A stretch of 64,000 nucleotides of DNA from assembly GCA_024402695.1 (NCBI GenBank), contig JAKSTG010000012.1, positions 16,211-80,210 on the forward strand. Direction: 5' to 3'. Shown in pieces: positions 34,098-44,900 of this stretch. The stretch comes from Treponema sp. Lineage in GTDB: Bacteria > Spirochaetota > Spirochaetia > Treponematales > Treponemataceae. The notes beneath the pieces were generated by a model that was given only the letters and a program-made list of their open reading frames with translations, did no database searches and was not told the DNA's origin. Made by a program: the position numbers and the translations under genes. Within the stretch, counting starts at the first letter, position 1; every line of letters starts with the position of its first letter.

Positions 34098-35738
34098 CTA
34101 TTCTTTTGAAAGGCCTGCAGTAACAAAAAGTTCATCCTGATACCAGTCAATAAGAAGAGAGAAAATCTCTGTCTTATAACCTTCTCTGCTTACCCTGATT
34201 TTCCAGACAGTTCCGGACATGAATTTTTCAACAGGGATTTCATCAAGAGTTTTCCACTGCCCCTGATAGTTGATTTCAAAAAGAGTTCCCTCGGTAATGT
34301 CACTGCCTGTAAGGCTGTCTGAGGCTAATGCATGAATCTTAAGAGGACGCTTCATGTTTTTAAGAAAATCCAATTTCAGATTTTTCTTTCCGCCGTCAAC
34401 AGAAAAACTACTCCAGCTTACATAAGGTCCAACAACAACTTTCATACGATAATCCCCTTTCTTAAGGAAAACCGTTTTTACATCATAAAGGGTGTGATTT
34501 GAATTAGTCTGTGTTCTCTTTTTGAAAGGGATTTTCAGATCAAGAAAATAACTTCCCTTAACATGGAATTCTCTTTCACTTCCCTGAACTTCCGGCATAT
34601 CTTTTCCGTCATTTTCATAAAAAGAAACACGGGCAGGAAGATCCAGTTTACCTGTATTGAAAACGGAAACCGGCATGTCCAGTTCCACTTCAACAGGACT
34701 ATACATGGTACAAAGAATTGTTCTGTGAATAACGCCTGAGTAGAAAAGAATTCCAAGAAGCACTGCTACGGCAAAAGTACCCCAGACACAGCGTTTGATT
34801 ATGCGTTGAATCTTGTCTTTAGGTTCAAAAGCCTTTTCAGGAAATTTGTATTGCTTATCTATAGAAACTGCTCTGGCAAGCTGAACCCTAAGTTCGTGTG
34901 TATCGTAATGAGCAAGATATTTTTTTACGGCTTTCAGCACAGTATCAATATCCTTGATTCTTCGGTTCTTCTTTGCACGGATCATTCCTCTAATAAGGCG
35001 TTCAACCGATTTAGGAATACTCTTGTTCAGTTTTCTTGGACGGACATACTTTCCTTTTTTGATTGTGGAAATATTTTCCTGAGTAAATTCTCCGGCGTAT
35101 GGTTTCGAACCGATAAGCATTTCATAAAGAGAAATACCAAGGGCATAAATATCTGCACGCTGGTCAACAGATTTACTGTCATCAAACTGTTCAGGAGGCA
35201 TATAAGCCGGAGTCCCCAGAGCTACACCGTCTGCTGTAAGATTATCTTCCCTTTCGCTTTCATCACTTGCAATACCAAAATCAGTAATTTTAATTTCACC
35301 TCTTTTTGAAATCAAAATATTACCCGGTTTTATATCACGATGAATCACTTTTTTTGAATGGGCGTACTTCAGGCCGAAACAGGCATCCTGCATCAAAAGC
35401 ATTGCAAGAGGAACCGGAAGACTTCCCTGCTTTTTAATTAGTTTGTCACAGGCCATACCGTCTACCAGTTCTTCCACCATGTAACGGTAGCTGCCTTCAG
35501 TGAAATAATCAAAAAGATGAACGATATAAGGACTCTGCAGATCAAGAAGAATCTGAGCTTCCCTTTTGAAACGTTCAGCATTTGTAGAAGAACCTCTTCC
35601 TCGGGCGGTCAGTTTCTTGATTACAACAAAGCGTTTAAGAGAAGGATGGATTGCTTTATAAACAACCCCCATACCGCCCTTGGCAACAATACCAGTAATC
35701 TTGTACTTACCGATTTCTGGTGGAAACTCATCACTCAT
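34098..35738 (-). CDS. Transmembrane Ser/Thr protein kinase
   Basis: A 546-residue Hanks-type kinase. The kinase domain (about 11-285) has the Gly loop (KGGMG, 20-24), the ATP lysine (K41), HRDIKPGN with D135, DFG D153 and GTPAYMPPEQ. A membrane helix at about 316-334 separates it from a 210-residue C-terminal part rich in beta strands, predicted extracytoplasmic, with repeated PEGA-like character. It should phosphorylate cytoplasmic proteins in response to an envelope signal. The start overlaps the end of the phosphatase gene by 8 bp (ATGAGTGA), so kinase and phosphatase are translated together. The FHA gene in the same run could encode its phospho-target reader. Confidence 0.9.
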   Translation of the reverse strand: MSDEFPPEIGKYKITGIVAKGGMGVVYKAIHPSLKRFVVIKKLTARGRGSSTNAERFKREAQILLDLQSPYIVHLFDYFTEGSYRYMVEELVDGMACDKLIKKQGSLPVPLAMLLMQDACFGLKYAHSKKVIHRDIKPGNILISKRGEIKITDFGIASDESEREDNLTADGVALGTPAYMPPEQFDDSKSVDQRADIYALGISLYEMLIGSKPYAGEFTQENISTIKKGKYVRPRKLNKSIPKSVERLIRGMIRAKKNRRIKDIDTVLKAVKKYLAHYDTHELRVQLARAVSIDKQYKFPEKAFEPKDKIQRIIKRCVWGTFAVAVLLGILFYSGVIHRTILCTMYSPVEVELDMPVSVFNTGKLDLPARVSFYENDGKDMPEVQGSEREFHVKGSYFLDLKIPFKKRTQTNSNHTLYDVKTVFLKKGDYRMKVVVGPYVSWSSFSVDGGKKNLKLDFLKNMKRPLKIHALASDSLTGSDITEGTLFEINYQGQWKTLDEIPVEKFMSGTVWKIRVSREGYKTEIFSLLIDWYQDELFVTAGLSKE

Positions 35739-36729
35739 AGGAACCTCCGGTTACATTTACGATATCTGTTTCAGGATCAAATTCTTTACCACATTCAAGA
35801 TAAACTATATTACGCAAAAGCGGATTATGGAACTGAACGAATCGTCCCTTCTGTCTTAAAGCATATTTTCCGCTTACAGGTCTGTGGCCTCCAAACCAGA
35901 AAACTTTTTCTTTTTTTTCTCCAAGAAGGGATTCTAAGGTAGATTGAACACTGTTCTCTTCTGCTTCGTTATTAGCAGTCCAGATAAGCCCACTCACTAC
36001 GTCACCATCAAGTCTTGCATCAATGATTTCATTTTTAGAAAAGTACCTTTTTGGTTCTGCATGGCTTATAACACATTTAGAAGAAAGAAAAACAAGAGGC
36101 AGACTGTTTTCGTAAAGCGAAAGCATGTAAAGAACATCATCTCCATAGTAAGTGGAAATAAACTTCTTAACCATACGGCCTTCATCTGCATACTTTCTGA
36201 AAGGAAAGTCGCCGTCCTTGTAGTTGTTCATGATATTCTCATGATTACCTTTAAGGAAATGAAAATTCTCAGAGAAGTTTGTCTTCAGCTCAAAAAGCAT
36301 CATTAAAAGAGAAAGGCCCATAGACATTTCTTGTTGCATGTACTTTCCGTCATAAACCCCGCCATCAAATTCTTTCTGACAAAGAAGCCAGCTTTCTTTT
36401 GTGATTTTTTCGCTGTGAAGTGCATCACCAAGGAAAACCAGAAAGATTTCTTTTGATTCAAGAAGTTCAAGAACAGATTTTTCTTTAATCTTAAAATCCA
36501 GAACCTGTTTCAGGAAATCAGGTCTGGCGTGAAGATCTGGAATTATGAGAACAGGTTTTTCTGATGATGAAAAATCTATAAGTCCGCCAGGATTTCCTTT
36601 AGAATTTGAAGGACGATACGGCGCTTTTTCTCCCTGCTCCTCTTCCAGAAGATTGCACATCTTCTCGGCAGCAGAGAAAATTTCATCATGAGAAGGAAGT
36701 CTGAAATTTTCGCAAAAAGAGAAATCCAT
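35731..36729 (-). CDS. PPP-like calcineurin-fold phosphoesterase
   Basis: A 332-residue metallophosphoesterase. The motifs IPDLHARPDF (D-x-H), FLGDALH, KGNHEN, ISHAEP and GGHRPV match the five metal-binding blocks of the fold, with the spacing of PPP-type protein phosphatases. It probably reverses phosphorylation by the kinase encoded next to it, whose start it overlaps by 8 bp. Other phosphoesterase substrates are possible. No Shine-Dalgarno is visible; the FHA gene ends 13 bp upstream. Confidence 0.82.
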   Translation of the reverse strand: MDFSFCENFRLPSHDEIFSAAEKMCNLLEEEQGEKAPYRPSNSKGNPGGLIDFSSSEKPVLIIPDLHARPDFLKQVLDFKIKEKSVLELLESKEIFLVFLGDALHSEKITKESWLLCQKEFDGGVYDGKYMQQEMSMGLSLLMMLFELKTNFSENFHFLKGNHENIMNNYKDGDFPFRKYADEGRMVKKFISTYYGDDVLYMLSLYENSLPLVFLSSKCVISHAEPKRYFSKNEIIDARLDGDVVSGLIWTANNEAEENSVQSTLESLLGEKKEKVFWFGGHRPVSGKYALRQKGRFVQFHNPLLRNIVYLECGKEFDPETDIVNVTGGSYE

Positions 36730-36742
36730 CTGGTAGTAAACC

Positions 36743-37084
36743 TTATGAAATTACAAAAACCATGGTCCCAACCTGGATCTGGTCTCCTACATTAAGTTTT
36801 ACATATTTGTCTTTAGGAATACGAACAGAATTAACAAAAGTTCCGTTTGTACTGTTTTCATCCTTAAGGAAATATGCATCTTTAATTTTCTGGATAACAG
36901 CGTGATGACGGCTCGCAAGTTTGTTATCCACTACAATGTCATTGGATGTATCACGGCCGATTGTAATCTTTGCAACAAGACTGATTTTCTTGTTATTGAA
37001 CATAAGATAGGAAGCAGTTTTTGAGTTTCCTATTTTATCAAGCATGCTTCCTACAGGGCTGTTGGTAGTAATTGTCTCATCCAT
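36743..37084 (-). CDS. FHA domain protein
   Basis: A 113-residue cytoplasmic protein made almost entirely of one forkhead-associated domain, a phosphothreonine-binding module. The signature is complete: IGRDTSNDIV, then LASRHHAVI, and later NSTNGTFVN. The start at 37084 is set by GGAG 6 nt upstream. The domain is preceded by about 25 residues with several Thr (METITTNSP-like), which could be the kinase's phosphorylation site, by analogy with FHA proteins such as GarA/OdhI. It sits in a run with the lipase-like, phosphatase and kinase genes. Confidence 0.9.
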   Translation of the reverse strand: MDETITTNSPVGSMLDKIGNSKTASYLMFNNKKISLVAKITIGRDTSNDIVVDNKLASRHHAVIQKIKDAYFLKDENSTNGTFVNSVRIPKDKYVKLNVGDQIQVGTMVFVIS

Positions 37085-37094
37085 ATTTATCTCC

Positions 37095-38219
37095 TTAAGA
37101 TTTAAGTGAAAGTTTAAAGTTTTCAAACAGAGGGAAATTTCCTTTCCCTGATTTTATGAACATCTTTGCAAGATTAAGAATATCCCGGCGGTCTTTAGAT
37201 TCCATCTTCAAAAGTTCATTAAGAATCTTTCCTGAATGATGAAGAGGATCCTTTTCCATATCAGAAAGAGTTTCTACCCCAGTATTAAGAATAACGCCGA
37301 ACATTTTGTCTGTTACCGATTTCATCTGTTCTTTGGAAAGTCCCGAATACCACTTATTGAAAGTCTTGTAAAAGAACACGCTTTCATCTTCGAAATCTTC
37401 TTTATTTACAAACGAAGCTCCAAGTATTTCCCATGAGAAAGGATCATGCTGCATCACAATGTGACGGCTGCTTTCCGCAATTTCGTAATTGTCAGGGTGT
37501 TCAAAAAACATTCCTACAATCGAGCATTCAGGATAAACCGAATGGATTTTACCGGCGATTTTTTTGAAGGCACTGCTGTCCAGGATTTCACGGATAAAAC
37601 CAGGCCCGTCAAAATTATAGATGGAAGTAATTCTTTTTTTGTCAGCATCTGCTATTTTGAAAGCAGCATACATTGCATTGTTGCCTCCTTTTGAATGACC
37701 TGACAAAATCATTTTTCCTTTAAGTTTACTCATTGCTTCAGAAAGATATTCCAAAGCATCAGTCTGGGAAGGAATACAATCCATATAACCTAAAGCAAAA
37801 TCTTCTTTCCATCCGATTATAGTTTCGTCTGTTCCTCTGTAACATACACAGGAAAAATCTTTTCCCTGAACTGTAAAAGCCGCAAACTGTTCGCAATTCT
37901 TTTTAGAATAGATATCGCGGAAAGCTGTGAGTTTAAGAGAAGCGAAACGTTTCGAATCTGCACAGACTTTCAGAAGAGTAAGATTTTCGGGATTTATATA
38001 AGGACCAAGTTTCTTTGCCAGTTTCTTTTCGATCTTTTTATCGATTTTATCTTCAGAAAACTGAGAAAGCTCAACTGCTTCATCAAAAGTTTCAGGAACA
38101 ATTCCTTTGAAATTCAGATAAACCAACTGACTAAATATAAGAGCATCAATCTTATTGAAAGGAGAAACACTGAAGGAAACATCCCCGCGCCACAAAACAT
38201 AATCAACAAGTCCAGACAT
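37095..38219 (-). CDS. DUF2974 / Mbeg1-like alpha/beta hydrolase
   Basis: A 374-residue protein of the lipase-like DUF2974 group. The nucleophile elbow is GHSKGGN with Ser176, preceded by CYRGTDE (about 126-132), typical of the family; His residues in the C-terminal third can complete a triad. There is no signal peptide, so it is likely cytoplasmic. Substrate unknown, lipids or esters being likely. It starts 11 bp after the esterase gene and 10 bp before the FHA gene, so it belongs to the same transcription unit. Confidence 0.8.
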   Translation of the reverse strand: MSGLVDYVLWRGDVSFSVSPFNKIDALIFSQLVYLNFKGIVPETFDEAVELSQFSEDKIDKKIEKKLAKKLGPYINPENLTLLKVCADSKRFASLKLTAFRDIYSKKNCEQFAAFTVQGKDFSCVCYRGTDETIIGWKEDFALGYMDCIPSQTDALEYLSEAMSKLKGKMILSGHSKGGNNAMYAAFKIADADKKRITSIYNFDGPGFIREILDSSAFKKIAGKIHSVYPECSIVGMFFEHPDNYEIAESSRHIVMQHDPFSWEILGASFVNKEDFEDESVFFYKTFNKWYSGLSKEQMKSVTDKMFGVILNTGVETLSDMEKDPLHHSGKILNELLKMESKDRRDILNLAKMFIKSGKGNFPLFENFKLSLKS

Positions 38220-38230
38220 AAAACCTTCTT

Positions 38231-39373
38231 TTATTCAAAGTTCTTGATATACGAAACAAGTTTTTCAACTGCCAGTTTATGAGTTAAAGGTCCCGGATGA
38301 CCGCGACTACCTTTATCAGAATCAGTTTTTTCATTTTCCATTGAAGGCAGAATAAGAGTATCGATTTTTCCGTCTCCTGATTCTTTTCTGTAAAGCTCTA
38401 CTCCTTTCTGAATGTATTCAGCAACTGCGCCAATGGAGATCATTCCCCAGAGCCAGCAGATTCTGGCAGAAGGATTTTTTTCCCTGATAAGTTTCAGAAA
38501 ACTGCAGATTGCAGATGAAAGTTTTTCACCGTCTTCTTTTAATGGAGACTTGTTTTCGTCACGGCGCATTTTATATTCAATACCCGTAGCAGGATCTTTC
38601 CAGGCCGGCTGATTGAAAGCTTCCGCATCATTTGTCCCAAGATTTACAAAAACATAGTCAGGCTTAAAAAGAGAAAAGTCCCATTCATTCTGAGAACCTT
38701 CAGCCTTCTGAGCTGGATTATTCTGAAGACCGCAGATTTTTGTATAGTTTGGAGGCATTACACTTGTTGCATTGTTGTCCCAGCCCGAAACAACACCCCA
38801 GCCACACTGACTCAGGATATTGAAATCGGCATCAACTTCAAAGGCGGTCTTAACTGCATAGTTTTCCGAAACAGAAATCCACTGGCTGATCCAGTCCATT
38901 TCAGAAGGATTTCCTGCAAGCCCTTCCCCGGAAGTAATGCTGTCTCCTACAAATTCAATCTTCAGTTTCTTTTCAGGAACTTCAAGGAATTCAGTTTCGT
39001 CATTAACTGAAACAGAATTTATTTTCAAAAGCTGGTTCTGATCCCCGCTCATAGGCTGGGTATCACGCATAAGAAGAATACGGTTTTCTTTATCTGGATT
39101 CAGGTTACGGCAAAGGCAAACTGAAGATTTTCCCATAGGGGCCATGAAACGGGAAATTTTTCTTCCGTTTATCCAGGTACAAAGCCATACTTCACTTGTA
39201 TCATAGGAACTTTCAATATCCACCCAGACTTCCCTGGTTTTAACGTAAAGCTCAAGACCGCTTCCAGCCCAGAAAAGAGAAAGACTGCCGTTTTTATTTA
39301 TTCCCGCAGTACGTCCACAAATGTGCAGATTTGAAATTTCATTTAATTTTAAAGTCCTCATAACCATACCCAT
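38231..39373 (-). CDS. SGNH hydrolase, CE2-like carbohydrate esterase
   Basis: A 380-residue esterase with an N-terminal beta-sandwich (about 1-130) and a C-terminal SGNH domain. Blocks: FVGDSITSGEG with nucleophile Ser145, NLGTND, and the catalytic Asp/His region GHPGPLTH near the C-terminus. This layout is that of carbohydrate esterase family 2, which removes acetyl groups from xylan or glucomannan. No signal peptide is present, so it would act on imported oligosaccharides. ATG at 39361 is a possible start four codons later. A -10-like TATTTT lies 8 nt before the first ATG. Confidence 0.78.
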   Translation of the reverse strand: MGMVMRTLKLNEISNLHICGRTAGINKNGSLSLFWAGSGLELYVKTREVWVDIESSYDTSEVWLCTWINGRKISRFMAPMGKSSVCLCRNLNPDKENRILLMRDTQPMSGDQNQLLKINSVSVNDETEFLEVPEKKLKIEFVGDSITSGEGLAGNPSEMDWISQWISVSENYAVKTAFEVDADFNILSQCGWGVVSGWDNNATSVMPPNYTKICGLQNNPAQKAEGSQNEWDFSLFKPDYVFVNLGTNDAEAFNQPAWKDPATGIEYKMRRDENKSPLKEDGEKLSSAICSFLKLIREKNPSARICWLWGMISIGAVAEYIQKGVELYRKESGDGKIDTLILPSMENEKTDSDKGSRGHPGPLTHKLAVEKLVSYIKNFE

Positions 39374-39394
39374 ATCTAAATAAAATATCTTTCT

Positions 39395-40780
39395 TTAATT
39401 ATATACCAAAAACTTCACAGTCATAAGGGCACAGGCGCGCGAAAGTTCATGTTGAAGTTTTTCTATTTTTGCGTTGCAAAGATCCATTTTTGCAGAAAGA
39501 AGATCTGTCTTCGAGCCGTAGCCGTTCTGGAACATCACTTCCTGCTGTTTTATTTTGCTTTCTTCAGTTTCCATTTTTAGAATCTGATATTCAATTTTTA
39601 TCTCACTAACATCACAGGTATTCCACTGTTCCGAAAGAGTTTTACGTAAAGTGCTTTTCACAGAATCTTTATTGATTCTGGCTGATTCAACATTGCTTAA
39701 AGATCTTGAAACATCACGGAGTTTCTTTCCTCCATCCCAAACAGTGGTCTTTATACCCAAAGAAAGATTCAGACTGTAATCATCTTTACGGAGCCAGTTG
39801 GTTTCCATAAGAGGCATTCTGGATCCTCCGTATCCCATACTTACCTGAAGTCCTACGTCTGGTTTCCAGTAAACAGAATTCTTTGAAATTTTCAGGGCCA
39901 TTTCAGAAACCTTCTGTGCCATGGAAACCATACGAACTGAATCGGAATCATCTGAAAGTGCCTTTTCCATAAGCACATTGCGGTCCTCAGATAAAATTGA
40001 CTGAAAAACCTTTTCATCATATTCAAAATCAATTTCTTCTATCTGCAGACTGCTTACACCTGTTATACGACGAAGCTCAATTATCTGAGTATTGATCTGT
40101 TCGTTTACTCCCTGAAGAGCAATTTCCAGTTCCTTTGTTTTTATTTTTGCTTCAACAACATCCTGATGAAGAAGCATTCCCGATTTTTCAGCATCTTCAG
40201 AATAGGAAACCATTTCGTCGGCGTATACCTTTTCTTCTTCCAAAACTTCACTGATTTTTTTCAGAAACCATAAAGAAGTAACTCGGGTTTCCAGTTCCGT
40301 TTCAAGTTTTTTCTGAGTATTCTGATATTTTACATTCTGAATATCTGAAACGGCTTTATACAGACCTGCTGCCTGATGGATTTTTCCCCAGGTGAAAATC
40401 GGCTGTTCAAGAGAAAGCTGAAAAGAATACAGGGTATTTTCCATGCCGTCAAAAACTTTTATGTACTGGCCGCTTCTTGCCGGCTTTACGCCTGCCGGCC
40501 ATTCAACAGAAGAGATGATATCATCAACGCTAACGCTAAGACTTCCCACAGGAGGATTCACCATGTAAGCGCCGGCAAGCTGAAAATCGACTTTAGGCCC
40601 GAAACCTGCAAGGGCGTCCTTATAATCAAGAACTGAGCGCCTGTATTCTTCTTCCGCTCCCCTGATTTCAGGATTATTCACTTGAAGATTTTCCTTCAAA
40701 TCTTCAAGTGAATAGGCAGAAAGCATTGAGAAAACAATGGAGAAAATCAGAAATACGAATATATTCTTTTTTAGTTTCAT
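39395..40780 (-). CDS. TolC-family outer membrane efflux protein
   Basis: A 461-residue exported protein with an N-terminal signal peptide (cleavage near LSAYS) and the two-fold repeated coiled-coil layout of TolC. Long Glu/Lys/Gln-rich helical stretches (about 150-215 and 370-440) form the periplasmic tunnel; the strand segments (such as DVGLQVSMGYGG) form the outer-membrane barrel. It completes the tripartite pump with the RND and adaptor proteins encoded upstream. It starts 4 bp after the lipoprotein gene. Confidence 0.88.
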   Translation of the reverse strand: MKLKKNIFVFLIFSIVFSMLSAYSLEDLKENLQVNNPEIRGAEEEYRRSVLDYKDALAGFGPKVDFQLAGAYMVNPPVGSLSVSVDDIISSVEWPAGVKPARSGQYIKVFDGMENTLYSFQLSLEQPIFTWGKIHQAAGLYKAVSDIQNVKYQNTQKKLETELETRVTSLWFLKKISEVLEEEKVYADEMVSYSEDAEKSGMLLHQDVVEAKIKTKELEIALQGVNEQINTQIIELRRITGVSSLQIEEIDFEYDEKVFQSILSEDRNVLMEKALSDDSDSVRMVSMAQKVSEMALKISKNSVYWKPDVGLQVSMGYGGSRMPLMETNWLRKDDYSLNLSLGIKTTVWDGGKKLRDVSRSLSNVESARINKDSVKSTLRKTLSEQWNTCDVSEIKIEYQILKMETEESKIKQQEVMFQNGYGSKTDLLSAKMDLCNAKIEKLQHELSRACALMTVKFLVYN

Positions 40781-40784
40781 AAAA

Positions 40785-41924
40785 TTAAAGCTTTACGTTA
40801 TAAACAGAAGTATCGGTTCTTAAAGTTTTTTCAACCGCTGATGATTCATTTCCTTTTTCAAAAAGCTTGACCTTAAGTTCTACAAATTTTCCTGTATAAA
40901 ATTCATCCCTGAAATATACATTTTGTCCAAGGCCTGAAAAATTTCCGTGGGTCTGATTTCCATTTGTTCCAAGAGCACGAGCTTCTGTAGTCACTTCACC
41001 ACAATCCAAAACATAGGTAGCTCCATCGTCAAGAGATGCCATCATGCGAATTACTTTTCCATCATCGGCAGCACTATCTCCATAGGTTCCGTTTACTGTA
41101 GGAACAGAAAGTCTTGTCTTCTTACCGTAAAGGTGAACTGAATAGTTTTCTTCTCCATTAAGATTCCTCTTTACTGCTGGTACCGACAGGAAAGCATAAT
41201 CATTTTCTGCTGTGTTATTTTTACAGGCTTTGAAATTTTCTTCGTCACCTGACATACAATATTCAATGGTGATTTCAGGATTTGATTCTCGCGGATAGCT
41301 GACAGAAACAATTCCTACCCCGTTCATTATGACTCCGTCTTTTACAAGATCCTGACTTTCTGAACCGGAATCCCAAATCTGAGGAACAGTTACTTTTACA
41401 TGAACCGGTTCTGAAGCATAAGAATTATCGGCAACATCGATTATCGAAAGCTCAATATCTGTAGAAACCTTCACTTTTTTCATTTCCTGATAAATGCTGT
41501 CGCTTGTGGAATCAGAAACAATCAAAGTGCCGCCTTTTACAAGACCATAATTTTCATGATAAAAAAGCAGATATACTTCCGAAACATCCCCGTCCTTTCC
41601 AAAATCAGGTTTCATTTCTTTCCACATCACTTTTGAAATCAGAAAACTACCGTCACTTCCGGTTGTTGTTCTGGCATAATATGATGAAGCCGGACTAAAT
41701 CTGTCTGTTTTATTCCATTTGTTGAAATCAGAATTTCTTTCACTTTTTTCCGTGTAAACATAAACTTCAACATCGGGAATTCCTGCTTTCGGGTTCGAAG
41801 TACTTTCGGCATCGACTACCCTACCGCTTACTCCACCGTAAAACACACTGGAACAGGAAACTGCAAGACCACATAAAAAAACAAGAACTGCACAAAAACT
41901 ATTTCTTTTCATTTTATCTATCAT
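40785..41924 (-). CDS. Lipoprotein with carboxypeptidase-regulatory-like domain, in RND operon
   Basis: A 379-residue lipoprotein: signal peptide with lipobox LAVSC (Cys about 24), then a segment VSGRVVDAE...VEVYVYT (about 32-58) that resembles a CarboxypepD_reg/Cna-B type beta domain. The rest is predicted beta, with no catalytic motif and many Ser, Asp and Asn. It is unusual between an RND pump and TolC. The ATG overlaps the pump's stop in ATGA, so it is translated with the pump and could be an accessory subunit of the efflux complex or its cargo. Confidence 0.75.
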   Translation of the reverse strand: MIDKMKRNSFCAVLVFLCGLAVSCSSVFYGGVSGRVVDAESTSNPKAGIPDVEVYVYTEKSERNSDFNKWNKTDRFSPASSYYARTTTGSDGSFLISKVMWKEMKPDFGKDGDVSEVYLLFYHENYGLVKGGTLIVSDSTSDSIYQEMKKVKVSTDIELSIIDVADNSYASEPVHVKVTVPQIWDSGSESQDLVKDGVIMNGVGIVSVSYPRESNPEITIEYCMSGDEENFKACKNNTAENDYAFLSVPAVKRNLNGEENYSVHLYGKKTRLSVPTVNGTYGDSAADDGKVIRMMASLDDGATYVLDCGEVTTEARALGTNGNQTHGNFSGLGQNVYFRDEFYTGKFVELKVKLFEKGNESSAVEKTLRTDTSVYNVKL

Positions 41925-44900
41925 CTGGATTTTCTCCTTTTTTCTTTCTTTTTTTCAGCCATATAATACAAAGTCGGAATCAGAACCAGGGTAATAACTG
42001 TTGAAGTCAAAAGTCCCCCACAGATTGCCTGTCCCATTGGGGCATAGATTTCAGAACCTTCCCCTCTGGCTAAAGCCATTGGAATATCACCAAGCAGGGT
42101 GGTAAGGGTTGTAATCAGAATAGGTTTGATTCGGGAAGCAGAACCATCCGTTACACATTCCAAAAGCAGCTGATTTTCTTCTTCAAGGGAAAGATCAACA
42201 TGCCACTCCCCGTCCTTATCCTGACTTCCTTTTTCCATAGCAATCTGAATCAGGCGTTCTTTACGAAGCTGATTCACATAATCCACAAGAATAATACCAT
42301 TATTTACAACAACACCAGAAAGAGAAATAAGTCCCAGCATGGCAATAAGGTTCATGGTAGAACCGAACATTAAAAGTCCTGTAATAACCCCAATAAAACA
42401 GAACGGAATTGTCATCATAATAAGAAGAGGCTGCTTGAATTTTTCAAACTGGATTACCATTACAGTGTAAACAAGGAATATGGCTATAAGCATGGCGGTA
42501 ATCATTGGAGTAACCATACCGCCGATAAGACTCATGATACCGCCTGCAGCACTGTCTACTTCATCTGGAAGAGGATTTTTTGCAAGGTAATCATTTACAC
42601 GCTGAGAAACTCCGCTGGTGTTTTCGGTTTTCAACGTTGCAGAAACAGTGATTGTTTTTGCACGGTCAGAATGGTTGATCTGGGAAACTGATTTTTCTAC
42701 ATAAATATCAGCAAGGTTAGCGAATGAAACGTTCTGTCCCCGGTCAGTAATAATGTGAACATTTGCAATATCATCAAGTGTAACGTTTGAATCTGCAATA
42801 TCAGAAAAAAGTTTCATATCATAACGTTTTCCGCTTGAAACTTCCCGGTAACGGCCGGCATCCAGTCCCTGAAAAAGAATTGCAGAAGTAATACCGGCTT
42901 CATAACTTGTAAGGCCAAGAGAACTTAAATATTCCTGGCTCATATCAATAACCATGGTACTGGTATCAAAGTCCGTATCAAGTTTTGCAGTAATTACATC
43001 AGGGTCAGTTTCTAGAAATTCTTTGATCCCACTGGCAGTTTCATAAAGCAGGTCCAGGTCTTCCGAAATAAGGGTAAGGCCATAACCTCCACCGCCTGAA
43101 ACATAACCTACAAGTTTATCAAAACCACCGTTCTCAATGGAAACTTTTGAATCAGGAAGTGCATCGCTCCAGACCTGCTGCATCATCTGACTTATGTAAT
43201 GAACATCACGCTTTCGTTCCGAAACCGGAACAAGAATAACATGGGCGTATGCACATTCACCTGCAGTCATAGTCATAATGCCTTTATTCTGACTGCGGCC
43301 CATATAGAAAACAATATTATCAACTTCAGGAACTTTTTCATAAATCAGTTCTACAGCCTTTTTCATTTTTCGTTCAGTGTCTTCAAGTCTTGTTCCAACC
43401 GGGAAATCTACAGAAAGATAAAAATCTCCCGAATCTGTAGAAGGAATAAAGGCAATACCAAGCTGGAGAGCAATAAAGCCAGAAAAAACAAGAAGCACCA
43501 CAGAACTTACAAGAACGCTCTTTTTATTTGCAATAACCCAGACAAGAATTTTACGGTAGCTTTTTTCAAGTTTATCCATGAAAAGATCGAACTTTCTGGG
43601 CTTTTCACGAAGTTTCGGTCCACCTTCTTTTAAAAGTAATTTCAAAAGATAAGGAACAATGATTACCGCAACAAGGAAAGAAGCTCCGATTGCCATGATG
43701 ATTGTAATGGCAACGGAATGAAGAATCATTCCGATAAGGCCGTCCAGAAGTGCAATCGGGATGAATACAACCATTGTTGTTGCCACAGATGCAAAAATCG
43801 AAAGAGCAACTTCATCCCAGCCTTTATAGATACTTCCCGTTACTGTATAAAGAGCTTCACCAGTCTTTGGATTTCTCTGTTTGTAATAGCGATAAATCTG
43901 GTCCAGCATAACGGAACTTCCGTCAACAACCATACCAAGAGAAATAACAAGACCCGAAAGACTCATAAGGTTTATGGAAATACCGAAAAGCTTAAGTCCG
44001 ATAAAACTGAACAGAATACAAAGAGGAATTGAAAGCCCGATTGTAAGGGTTGCACGCCAGTCTGCCAGGAACAACAGGATTACAAGAATGGCAAAAACAA
44101 TACCTGCAATTCCAGAACTTACAACAGTTTTTAAGGAAGCCGTAACCTGACGGGCATCATCTGAAATCACATGAAATTTAACTGCCCCACCAAGATTTAT
44201 TTCTTCGGTCTGCAGGACTTTTTTTACCTGTTTAACAATACGGACTGTATCTCCGTCATTACGTTTTGTAATGTTTACGATTGTTAATGGATTGTATCCG
44301 TCAGTAACATGGTATTCTTCCTCAGGATAATCAAGATACACATCTGCTACATCTGAAAGTCTGATTACAGTTGTACCGTCTGCCACACCAACAGGAAGAT
44401 TCTTAACATCATCAATAGAATTAAAACCACCAGCATACCGTACCTGAATGGCCCGGTCTTCGTGATCAGCATTTCCTAATGGAAGATTTACGTTACCATA
44501 ATTAAGTACCTGATAAACCCGTGTAACTGAAATCCCTTTTGAGACGAGATCATCAGTTCTGAGCTTGATATTCATGCGGAGTTCTTTTTCACCTTCCACA
44601 TCAATGGAAGAAACACCGTCAATTCGGGTAAGTTTTGGAATCAGTTCATCATTGATATAACGGGTTGCCCGCCCCTGATCTTTTCCTGCACTTACAGAAA
44701 AAGAAATAATCGGAAGCATTGTGATACCACCTACAACTGCAACAGGTTCCCCTGAGATTCCATCAGGAAGTCTGTTTTTTATTTCCCTTACGCGGTTTCG
44801 AAGTTCTTCCAGCTGTTCATAGGGATCGACCCCATCGGCATAAGTTATGGTTACCCAGGAAATGGAAGTATAAGAGGCACTGTCTACTTTCTTAAAATGA

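Noticed and set aside
34098..37084. Type VI secretion locus, suggested by the kinase-phosphatase-FHA trio
   Set aside because: No TssB/C, ClpV, Hcp, VgrG or TssM-type proteins are present in the window.
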